From assembly GCA_001873585.1 (NCBI GenBank), contig MNZL01000061.1, positions 3,152-17,696 on the forward strand: a DNA stretch of 14,545 nucleotides, in the 5' to 3' direction. Positions within the stretch are counted from its first letter, which is position 1. Every line of letters starts with the position of its first letter. The notes under the pieces were generated by a model that saw nothing but the letters and a program-made list of their open reading frames with translations, made no database searches and was not told where the DNA came from. The DNA comes from Rhodobacterales bacterium CG2_30_65_12. Its GTDB lineage: Bacteria > Pseudomonadota > Alphaproteobacteria > Rhodobacterales > Rhodobacteraceae. This document shows positions 6,612 through 13,023 of the stretch, one piece after another. Position numbers and translations under genes: made by a program.

Positions 6612-7205
6612 ATGGCACCACCCCGCGCCTGGCAACGCATGCTCTCGGGCCGCAGGCTCGATCTGCTCGACCCGACACCGCTGGATATCGAGATCGAAGA
6701 TATCGCTCACGGCCTTGCCTTCGTCGCTCGGTGGAACGGGCAGACCTTTGGCGATTGGCCCTATTCTGTGGCCGAGCACTCGCTTTTGGTCGAGGCGCTC
6801 TATGCGCGGATGAGCCCCGAGGCCCCGGTAAAATGGCGGCTGGCCGCGCTCTTGCACGATGCGCCCGAATACGTGATCGGCGACATGATCTCGCCGGTGA
6901 AAGCCGCCGTGGGCCCGGCTTACGGCGAGCTCGATGCCCGCTTGCAGGCGGCGATCAATATTCGCTTTGGCCTGCCGGTGCAGGTGCCCACCGCCATCAA
7001 GAAGACAATCAAGAAAGCCGATCGTATCTCGGCCTGGCTTGAGGCAACCCAGATCGCCGGCTTTGGCGTGGCCGAGGCCGACAAGTTTTTCGGCAAACCC
7101 GACGGCCAGGTAATTGCTGGCCTGGAGCTACACCTGCGCCCCCCGCGCGAGGTGCGGGAGGCTTTCGTTGCCCGGCATGAAGAATTGCTGAAAAGGCTTG
7201 AATAG
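6612..7205 (+). CDS. HD-domain phosphohydrolase (YfbR-like)
   Basis: A 197-residue HD-superfamily metal-dependent phosphohydrolase. The metal ligands are apparent: His33 or His56 (SVAEHSLLV), the His82-Asp83 pair in AALLHDAPEYVIGD, and Asp137 in KKADRISAW. The layout resembles E. coli YfbR, a 5'-deoxynucleotidase, and similar uncharacterised alphaproteobacterial proteins. A nucleotide substrate is therefore plausible but not shown. ATG 6612 is preceded at ideal distance by AAGGAG; an in-frame start at 6570 has no such site. The TAG stop shares its last base with the GTG of the GNAT gene, making the pair a coupled two-gene operon diverging from ahcY. Confidence 0.85.
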   Translation: MAPPRAWQRMLSGRRLDLLDPTPLDIEIEDIAHGLAFVARWNGQTFGDWPYSVAEHSLLVEALYARMSPEAPVKWRLAALLHDAPEYVIGDMISPVKAAVGPAYGELDARLQAAINIRFGLPVQVPTAIKKTIKKADRISAWLEATQIAGFGVAEADKFFGKPDGQVIAGLELHLRPPREVREAFVARHEELLKRLE

Positions 7206-7214
7206 TGCCTGTTT
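7200..7214 (+). repeat. 15-bp direct repeat, copy 1
   Basis: GAATAGTGCCTGTTT covers the HD gene stop and the GTG start of the GNAT gene. An identical copy lies at 7637-7651, 437 bp downstream. Confidence 0.8.
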
Positions 7215-7627
7215 CGATCCGTCCCGGCACGCGCGCCGATATCCGCCAGATGGCCGAGATCGGCACCAGCGCCACCACGGCCGAGGCGCTGGCCAACTGG
7301 ATGGACGATCTTTCCGCCATTGCCGCCTGGCATGTGGCCGAAGACGAGCTTGGCGCGCTGCTTGGTTTCCAGTGCGTTGACGCCAGCGCCGAACTGACGA
7401 GCAGCGTTTGCGAGATCGCCACCTTCTTGCGCGCTGGCGTCGCGCTGGCGGTGGGATCGCGCCTGTTCGAGGCCACGGCTGAAGCGGCGCGTCTGCTCGG
7501 TTACGCCTGGATCGAGGCGCGCGTGGCCAGTGGTAACGAAGGCGCGCGGATTTATTACCAGAGCCGCGGCTTTCGAATCTGGAACGAAGCCGATGGCCGC
7601 GTTCTCATGCGCTACGATCTGGATTGA
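7205..7627 (+). CDS. GNAT family N-acetyltransferase
   Basis: A 140-residue single-domain GNAT protein, expected to transfer an acetyl group from acetyl-CoA to an amine; the substrate cannot be told from sequence. Visible are the N-terminal SIRPGTRADIRQMAEI strand-helix, the acetyl-CoA loop region around FLRAGVALAVGSRLF (a loose fit to the R/QxxGxG/A motif), and the C-terminal VASGNEGARIYYQSRGF segment that is typical of GNAT motif B. It starts with GTG 7205, one base overlapping the stop of the HD gene, and no other start would preserve the first strand. It is convergent with the lipoprotein gene. A 15-bp direct repeat spans its start and recurs just after its stop. Confidence 0.82.
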   Translation: MPVSIRPGTRADIRQMAEIGTSATTAEALANWMDDLSAIAAWHVAEDELGALLGFQCVDASAELTSSVCEIATFLRAGVALAVGSRLFEATAEAARLLGYAWIEARVASGNEGARIYYQSRGFRIWNEADGRVLMRYDLD

Positions 7628-7636
7628 ATCGCAGCG

Positions 7637-7651
7637 GAATAGTGCCTGTTT
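7637..7651 (+). repeat. 15-bp direct repeat, copy 2
   Basis: An exact copy of the 7200-7214 sequence, 9 bases after the GNAT stop. It sits within a small inverted repeat, GCGGAA (7634-7639) and TTCCGC (7652-7657), in the 49-bp convergent gap. The hairpin has only a 6-bp stem and no following T-run, so I do not call it a terminator. Confidence 0.8.
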
Positions 7652-7676
7652 TTCCGCAATCTCACTGCGTGACGTA

Positions 7677-8030
7677 TCACCCCGTTACGGCGCAAGTCTC
7701 GCCGGCGCTCGATACCTCACGGCGCCAGCCCACGAAACGCTCGGTGGTGAAGCTCAGCACCAGCCCACCCCAGTCGCGTTGGTCAGCAATGCCAGCGGGG
7801 CATCCGGCAACACCAAGCACACGGCCCTTGCCCAGCTCACGATCCAGCGCCGCGATCACGCCCGAGGGCGCGCGGCCAAAGTCGATCCGCAGGGATGAGC
7901 CATCTACGGCGAGACCATTGGCATCGGCGATAAAGGTGGCACCGGGCCCTCCGAGCCGATCAGCCAACCCCCCCGGCGCGGCGCAACCGGCGAGCGCCGC
8001 AAAAAGCAGCGCGGCGCCGGTGCGGCTCAT
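7677..8030 (-). CDS. Small putative lipoprotein coupled to regA
   Basis: A 117-residue protein with a lipoprotein signal peptide: MSRTG, a hydrophobic stretch ALLFAALAGC, lipobox LAGC with the acylated cysteine at 16, then AAPGG. The mature part of about 100 residues has no membrane segment and ends in a region with two further cysteines (Cys77 and Cys113) that could form a disulphide in the periplasm. I do not recognise a domain with confidence. ATG 8030 overlaps the regA stop by four bases (ATGA), implying translational coupling to the response regulator; a longer frame to 8117 would run inside regA and lacks the signal. Its role is unknown. In Rhodobacter capsulatus hvrA occupies the position after regA, so this lipoprotein replaces it here. 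Confidence 0.75.
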   Translation of the reverse strand: MSRTGAALLFAALAGCAAPGGLADRLGGPGATFIADANGLAVDGSSLRIDFGRAPSGVIAALDRELGKGRVLGVAGCPAGIADQRDWGGLVLSFTTERFVGWRREVSSAGETCAVTG

Positions 8031-8581
8031 TTCGGGCTGCGTTTGGCGAGGATACGCTGCAGGGTGCGGCGGTGCATGTTGAGCCGGCGGGCGGTTTCGC
8101 TCACGTTTCGATCGCACAGCTCGTAGACGCGCTGGATATGCTCCCAGCGCACCCGGTCGGCGCTCATCGGGTTTTCCGGTGGCGGTGGCAGGGTATCGCC
8201 GTTGGAGAGGAGCGCATTGATGATGTCGTCGGCATCGGCTGGCTTGGAGAGATAATCTGTCGCCCCCACTTTCACCGCAGCCACTGCCGTGGCAATTGCG
8301 CCATAGCCCGTAAGCACCACGATGCGCGCCTCGGGCCGGTGCTCGCGGATCGCCTCAACCACGTCTAGCCCGCTGCCATCGCCCAGCCGCAGATCGACCA
8401 CCGCGTAAGCCGGTGGGCGCGCGGCAGCGCTGGCCTGGCCGGCAGCCACGGATTCGGCGGTCTCGGGGGCGAAGCCTCGCCGTTCCATGGCGCGCGACAA
8501 ACGACGCAGAAATGGCTCGTCGTCATCGACGAGGAGGAGCGTATTGTCTTTGCCGAGGTCCAGCACCTGCTCTTGCGACAT
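8027..8581 (-). CDS. regA: Redox response regulator RegA / PrrA / ActR
   Basis: A 184-residue two-domain regulator, the same size as RegA of Rhodobacter. The receiver domain (about 12-130) has the acidic pocket VDDDEPF (18-24), the phosphorylated Asp63 in VVDLRLGDG, Thr in VVLTGYG and Lys in YLSKPADA. A proline linker (LPPPPENP) leads to the C-terminal Fis-type helix-turn-helix NVSETARRLNMHRRTLQRIL, which in this family is almost invariant. Phosphorylated by RegB, RegA controls respiratory, carbon- and nitrogen-fixation and, where present, photosynthesis genes in response to redox state. ATG 8581 with AGGGA upstream was preferred over the in-frame ATG at 8620. It lies 90 bp downstream of senC, with its own candidate promoter, and overlaps the lipoprotein gene at its end. 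Confidence 0.96.
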   Translation of the reverse strand: MSQEQVLDLGKDNTLLLVDDDEPFLRRLSRAMERRGFAPETAESVAAGQASAAARPPAYAVVDLRLGDGSGLDVVEAIREHRPEARIVVLTGYGAIATAVAAVKVGATDYLSKPADADDIINALLSNGDTLPPPPENPMSADRVRWEHIQRVYELCDRNVSETARRLNMHRRTLQRILAKRSPK

Positions 8582-8671
8582 TTGGGATTCCCTACCGATG
8601 TTCGCGCGTTGCGGGAACACTATGCGCAGCGTTGTCGCAGGTCAATTTATCGCAATGAATGAATGTGACGG
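8582..8671 (-). promoter_or_regulatory. Candidate regA promoter in the senC-regA gap
   Basis: On the minus strand TTGACC (8640-8645), a 17-bp spacer and TAGTGT (8617-8622) form a reasonable sigma-70-like promoter that would start about 28 bases before regA. The spacer holds GCGAC and TGCGC elements reminiscent of the loose RegA/PrrA half-sites, so autoregulation is possible. No terminator is seen after senC, so read-through from senC is also likely. Confidence 0.4.
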
Positions 8672-9295
8672 CTAGCGCGCCGCGTTGACAAAACATTCGA
8701 CCCGATCAGCCATTTCGCGGGGCGCGGCATTGCGCTTGAAAAACTCGACGAACCCAATCTCTGGAAGCACCAGGTAGGTGAAGGTGGAATGATCGACCAG
8801 ATAATAATCCGGATCGGCGTTTTCCTCTATCTTGAAGTAGGCCTTGTAGGCGCGGGTGGCCTCAAGGATCTGTTCCATCGTGCCGGTATAGCCGATCGCA
8901 TCAGGGTGCAGGAAATCGGTGAAATCACGCAGCCGTGCCGGATCGTCGCGGCCGGGATCAACGGAAATCATCGCCATCTGCGCCTCATAACCATCGGCGT
9001 TCAGCATGTCGATGGTTTCGGCGTTGCGGGCGTTGTCTGTGGGGCAGATGTCGGGGCAAAAGGTATAGCCGAAATAGAGCAGGGTTGGCTTGAGGAACAT
9101 GTCGGCATCTGTCACCGCCGCGCCGTTCTCGTCGATCAGCGACATCGGCCCGCCGATTGAAGCCACGCCGGTGCCGATCTGCGTTTCGCGGCACTGGGCA
9201 TAGGGATCAGACCCGTCGGCGCGGGTGAAAAACCACGTCAGCCCGGCGAGGGCGACCAGCCCGATGGAAGCGACGACGGCTATTGCGTTGCGCAT
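8672..9295 (-). CDS. senC: SCO family copper chaperone SenC / PrrC
   Basis: A 207-residue Sco1/SenC protein, anchored by one N-terminal membrane segment (about 4-23) with its thioredoxin-like domain in the periplasm. It carries the copper-binding CxxxC motif in YTFCPDICPT (Cys80, Cys84) and the distal ligand His169 in DHSTF, so it should be functional. Sco proteins deliver copper to the CuA or CuB centre of haem-copper oxidases; in Rhodobacter, SenC/PrrC is needed for full cytochrome oxidase activity and influences RegB/PrrB signalling. An ideal AGGAGG lies upstream of ATG 9295. It diverges from regB across 93 bp and precedes regA, the classical order of this locus. Confidence 0.95.
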   Translation of the reverse strand: MRNAIAVVASIGLVALAGLTWFFTRADGSDPYAQCRETQIGTGVASIGGPMSLIDENGAAVTDADMFLKPTLLYFGYTFCPDICPTDNARNAETIDMLNADGYEAQMAMISVDPGRDDPARLRDFTDFLHPDAIGYTGTMEQILEATRAYKAYFKIEENADPDYYLVDHSTFTYLVLPEIGFVEFFKRNAAPREMADRVECFVNAAR

Positions 9296-9388
9296 GGTGT
9301 CCTCCTGTCTAGCGTCGCCATTGATCCGCGATGCGCCCTCGACTTACAAGGGGCAGGTTGACCAAACACAAAGGCGCGAAGCAGGCCC
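9296..9388. promoter_or_regulatory. Divergent senC-regA / regB control region
   Basis: This 93-bp gap drives both halves of the redox module. Candidate for regB (plus): TTGATC (9321-9326), 18-bp spacer, TACAAG (9345-9350). Candidate for senC (minus): a TTGTGT / 17-bp / TGTAAG pair whose -10 overlaps the regB -10 region. A GCGTCGC element (9312-9318) resembles a RegA/PrrA half-site, and RegA is reported to bind the equivalent region in Rhodobacter. The sites given here are by eye. Confidence 0.45.
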
Positions 9389-10786
9389 ATGGCCGAACCC
9401 AGTCTCTCGTTATTCGATGGTGACCGCTCCAGCGGCCTGGTCAAGCTGCGCACGCTGACCACCCTGCGCTGGGCGGCAGTTGCCGGCCAGACCGCGGCTA
9501 TCGGAATCAGCCAGCGGCTGTTCGACCTGCAGATCGAGCTCGGCCTCTGCGCTGCCGCCATCGGCCTTTCGATCATCGCCAACCTGGTGTTTCATTTCGT
9601 CTATCCGGAAAACAAGCGGTTAAGCGCGCGCGAAGCGACGATGATGCTCGCCTTCGACACGGTGCAACTCGGGGTGCTTCTGGGCGTGACAGGCGGGATC
9701 AATAACCCCTTCGCCCTGCTGATCCTGGCCCCCGTCACCGTGGCCGCCACCGCGCTTTCGCTGCCCGCCACGCTCGCTGTCGGGCAGGCGGCCATCGTCG
9801 TCCTCTCGGTAATCTCGTGGCTGCACCTGCCTCTGGTCAACAGCGAAGGCAAGGTGCTGAGCCTGCCCGAGCTTTTCGCCATCGGCTACTGGATTGCCAT
9901 CGTTGTATCAATCGTCTTCATAGGTATCTACACCCGGCGCGTGAGCACCGAAATTCATTCGATGAGCCAGGCGCTGATGGCCACGCAGATGGCCCTTGCC
10001 CGCGAGCAGAAGCTCACCGATCTGGGCGGCGTGGTGGCGGCGGCGGCGCATGAGCTTGGCACACCGCTCGCCACGATCAAGCTCGTCTCGTCAGAGATGA
10101 TCGGCGATCTCGAACCCGGCACCGATCTGCACGAAGACGCTTTGCTGATCCGCGACCAGGCCGATCGTTGCCGCGATATCCTGCGCTCGATGGGGCGCAC
10201 CGGGAAGGACGATCTGCACCTTCGCCAGGCCCTGCTTGGCGCGGTGATCGAGGAAGCCGCAGAGCCGCACCGCGAGCGCGGCAAGCAGATCATCATCCAG
10301 TCCGGCATCGGTATGGCTCTTGCCGAAGAACAACCCGTTATCCTGCGCCACCCCGAGCTGATCCACGGGCTGCGCAACCTGATCCAGAATGCCGTCGATT
10401 TTGCCTCGAGCACGGTCTGGATCGAAACCTGCTGGACCGACGAAACCCTTACCGTGCGCATCCTCGACGATGGCACCGGCTTTCCGCCGCACCTGCTTGG
10501 CCGGATCGGCGATCCGTTCCTGCGCAAGGGGCCGAAGCCGGAACGCGACGCGCACCGCCCCGAGTATGAGGGCATGGGGCTTGGCCTGTTCATCGCCAAG
10601 ACGCTGCTTGAACGCACCGGGGCAGACCTCAATTTCGCCAATGGCACCGATCCCTATACCGGGATCGCTCGCCCCGGAGAGCGCTGTGGCGCCATCGTCG
10701 AGCTGGCCTGGCCGCGTGGCCCCGAAGGCATCGAAGCGCCCGAACGCGCACCGGCGCTGGGAGAAAACGTGCCGTTCCAAACCTGA
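9389..10786 (+). CDS. regB: Redox-sensing histidine kinase RegB / PrrB / ActS
   Basis: A 465-residue membrane histidine kinase. The N-terminal half (about 25-182) holds about six hydrophobic segments, with the quinone-binding GGxxNPF motif present as GGINNPF (102-108). The dimerisation/phosphoacceptor box contains His221 in AAAHELGTPLATI. Forty residues later is the redox-active Cys261 in RDQADRC, which in Rhodobacter forms an inhibitory disulphide or is oxidised. The ATP-binding domain follows with NLIQNAVDFA, DDGTGFP and GMGLGLFIAK. All sensory and catalytic residues are intact, so a working sensor is expected. The C-terminal tail after the kinase is short and unconserved. ATG 9389 matches family length; its ribosome site is weak. 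It phosphorylates RegA, encoded divergently. Confidence 0.96.
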   Translation: MAEPSLSLFDGDRSSGLVKLRTLTTLRWAAVAGQTAAIGISQRLFDLQIELGLCAAAIGLSIIANLVFHFVYPENKRLSAREATMMLAFDTVQLGVLLGVTGGINNPFALLILAPVTVAATALSLPATLAVGQAAIVVLSVISWLHLPLVNSEGKVLSLPELFAIGYWIAIVVSIVFIGIYTRRVSTEIHSMSQALMATQMALAREQKLTDLGGVVAAAAHELGTPLATIKLVSSEMIGDLEPGTDLHEDALLIRDQADRCRDILRSMGRTGKDDLHLRQALLGAVIEEAAEPHRERGKQIIIQSGIGMALAEEQPVILRHPELIHGLRNLIQNAVDFASSTVWIETCWTDETLTVRILDDGTGFPPHLLGRIGDPFLRKGPKPERDAHRPEYEGMGLGLFIAKTLLERTGADLNFANGTDPYTGIARPGERCGAIVELAWPRGPEGIEAPERAPALGENVPFQT

Positions 10787-10808
10787 CATGAGCTGTGGCC
10801 CGGAAGCC

Positions 10809-10825
10809 TTAATCCTTCATTAACC
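10809..10825 (+). promoter_or_regulatory. CtrA-type binding site upstream of the PAS gene
   Basis: TTAA (10809-10812), seven bases, then TTAACC (10820-10825) is an exact match to the full CtrA consensus TTAA-N7-TTAAC. It lies in the 89-bp gap after regB, 51 bases before the PAS protein ATG. A TAGGGT -10-like hexamer follows at 10836-10841. This suggests the PAS-tsaE-addB group has its own cell-cycle-type promoter; CtrA binding itself is inferred. Confidence 0.55.
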
Positions 10826-10875
10826 ATCAATGCCCTAGGGTTGTGCCGTCCAGGATCACAATCGGAGTTGCGGGC

Positions 10876-12483
10876 ATGCAAACCACACTTCTTGCCCTGT
10901 CGTTGATCGCCGCTGCGTTTCTCACCGCCCTGGCCGCGCTGATGGTTTTCGGCATGATCGACCGGCGCAAGACCAGCCGCCTGCGCCGGTTTTCCGAGGC
11001 GGAACGCGATTTGATCGTCTTCATCTTCGAGAACGAAACCCTGCTCGACGCCACTCCCGCCGCGCGCCAGTTGCTCGATACCGCGCCGCGCACGGGCACC
11101 GCCTGGGCCCATCTTGCCGAACTTCTCGGCCCGCGCTTTCCGCGCCTGACCGACTGGATCAAAGACCTCGCCAACATCGGCGAAATGGAACTTCGCTCAA
11201 CCGATGGCACCAGCCGCCTGAAGGCCGAATGGCATGATGGCGTGGCCCGGATTACGCTCGGCACCGACAGCACCGAGGCACCCGTGGCCGGGATCGACCG
11301 CCACAGTTACATCGCCATGTCGCAGGAGCTTGAGAGCCTGCGCGCGATGGCCGAACATACCCCCTACGCGCTCTGGCGCGAGACGGCAGCAGGCAATATC
11401 ACCTGGTGCAACAAGTCCTATCTCGCATTGGCTGACAGCATCAGCGAGGCCAGCGAGGCCACCGGCTGGCCCCCCGCACGAGTGTTTGACACCACCCCCG
11501 ACACGCTGCTGAAACCCGGCGGCGAAACCGCGCCCGACCTGCATCGCGCGGCCATCACCCCGGTCGGCACCGAGATGCGGCACTGGTTCGAGGTAAGCGC
11601 GGGCCTGCTGCCCGGCGGTGAACGGTTCTGCTCCGCGCTCCCGGCCGATCGGTTGGTGAAGGCCGAGAGCACCCACAAGGAATTCGTGACCACCCTCACC
11701 AAAACCTTCGCCGCGCTGCCCATCGGTCTGGCGATCTTCGACCGCTCGCGCGAGCTCGCGCTGTTCAACCCGGCACTGATGGATCTCACCCTGCTGCCGG
11801 CGGAGTTCCTGATCTCGCGGCCGAGCCTTTCAAGCGTTCTCGACAAGCTGCGCGAGGCCCGGATGATCCCCGAGCCAAAAGACTACAAGAGCTGGCGTCA
11901 GCAGATGTCAGACCTCGTTGCGGCGGCGCAAAACGGCTCCTATGAGGAAACATGGGCGCTCCCCACCGGCCAGACCTACCGCGTGACTGGCCGTCCGCAC
12001 CCCGACGGCGCCGTGGCGCTTTTGTTCGAGGATGTCTCGGCCGAGATCTCCGTTGCGCGCCGATTCCGCACCGAAATCGAAACCGGGCAGGCGGTGCTTG
12101 ATGCGCTGCCGCAGGCGATTGCGGTATTCACCCCCGGCGGTGTGCTGGCGCTGTCGAACACCGCTTACGCGGCGCTCTGGGGCCGCGATCCCTCGACCAC
12201 GCTTGGCGAGATCACGCTGAGCGATGCCCTCAGGGGATGGCACTCTGCCAGCGCGCCAAACCCGGTTTGGGATCATCTGCGCGCCTTCGCCGTACGCTCT
12301 GGCCCGCGCGATACCTGGACGGCACGGGTAACGCTGCACGACGGGCGCGCGCTCGGATGCACCGTTACGCCACTCGCGGGCGGAGCCATGATGATCTCGT
12401 TCAACGCCGCCGAGGGGATGGCCGTCGTCGCCGATCCGATTGCCGCGCTCGAACCGAGGGTGGACGTGGCGGCCGGCGCCTGA
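10876..12483 (+). CDS. Membrane PAS-domain protein, DivL-like but without kinase domains
   Basis: A 535-residue protein with one N-terminal membrane segment (about 4-28), a basic stop-transfer (DRRKTSRLRR) and then PAS-like domains at about 40-125 (degenerate), 155-250, 270-390 and 405-510. The third holds FAALPIGLAIFDR..LALFNPAL, followed by LREARMIPEP and a FEDVSAEI exit. These segments and the position beside tsaE resemble the sensory part of DivL, the cell-cycle pseudokinase that controls CckA in Caulobacter. The protein stops at TGA 12481-12483, just after the last PAS, with no phosphoacceptor or ATP-binding domain, and tsaE begins 45 bp later. ATG 10876 has GGAG at good distance. It could signal by protein contact or be an inactive remnant; the even reading frame argues against decay. 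Confidence 0.8.
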   Translation: MQTTLLALSLIAAAFLTALAALMVFGMIDRRKTSRLRRFSEAERDLIVFIFENETLLDATPAARQLLDTAPRTGTAWAHLAELLGPRFPRLTDWIKDLANIGEMELRSTDGTSRLKAEWHDGVARITLGTDSTEAPVAGIDRHSYIAMSQELESLRAMAEHTPYALWRETAAGNITWCNKSYLALADSISEASEATGWPPARVFDTTPDTLLKPGGETAPDLHRAAITPVGTEMRHWFEVSAGLLPGGERFCSALPADRLVKAESTHKEFVTTLTKTFAALPIGLAIFDRSRELALFNPALMDLTLLPAEFLISRPSLSSVLDKLREARMIPEPKDYKSWRQQMSDLVAAAQNGSYEETWALPTGQTYRVTGRPHPDGAVALLFEDVSAEISVARRFRTEIETGQAVLDALPQAIAVFTPGGVLALSNTAYAALWGRDPSTTLGEITLSDALRGWHSASAPNPVWDHLRAFAVRSGPRDTWTARVTLHDGRALGCTVTPLAGGAMMISFNAAEGMAVVADPIAALEPRVDVAAGA

Positions 12484-12528
12484 GGCGCTTGCTGCTTGCG
12501 GGGCGCGGCGCGTGCGTTACAAAAGGGC

Positions 12529-13023
12529 ATGTCCGCGCGATTTTCCCGTTTGCACTTTGCCAGCCCCGAAGCCACGGCCCGGTTTGCCAAGGCCCTCGCG
12601 CCGCTGCTCGTCCCCGGCGACGTGCTCTTGCTCGATGGTCCGATCGGCAGCGGCAAAACGCATTTTGCCCGCGCCCTGATTCAGGCCCGACTGGCCTTTG
12701 ACGGCGCCCCGGAGGAAGACGTGCCCTCACCCACCTTTACCCTCGTGCAGGCTTACGAAACCGGGAAGGTGGGCCTCTGGCACGCCGATCTTTACCGCCT
12801 CACTCATCCCGACGAAGTTGAAGAGCTCGGGCTTGCCCAGGCCTTTGACGATGAGATCTGCCTCGTCGAATGGCCCGACCGGCTCGGCGCGCTGGCACCA
12901 GACGACGCGTTGACGCTGACGTTCGAGCAGGGCGACGAGCCGGAAACGCGCAATGTGGCGCTGGAAGCCGGCCCGCGGTGGGCCGACAAGATCACTGCCG
13001 CGAGGGCACACGCCGATGTTTGA
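12529..13023 (+). CDS. tsaE: tRNA t6A biosynthesis ATPase TsaE
   Basis: A 164-residue P-loop ATPase of the TsaE/YjeE family, usually about 150-160 residues. It binds the TsaB-TsaD complex and its ATPase cycle resets the complex for t6A synthesis on tRNA. Visible motifs are Walker A GPIGSGKTHFAR (37-48, Lys43), SPTFTLVQAYE (67-77), the HADLYRL motif (85-91) and LVEWPDR (112-118). I chose ATG 12529 because the family start follows; AAAAGGG lies very close to it, and an alternative TTG at 12496 is possible. The C-terminal extension of some 15 residues is not conserved. Its end overlaps addB by eight bases. The partner tsaD is in the same window but tsaB is not. Confidence 0.94.
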   Translation: MSARFSRLHFASPEATARFAKALAPLLVPGDVLLLDGPIGSGKTHFARALIQARLAFDGAPEEDVPSPTFTLVQAYETGKVGLWHADLYRLTHPDEVEELGLAQAFDDEICLVEWPDRLGALAPDDALTLTFEQGDEPETRNVALEAGPRWADKITAARAHADV

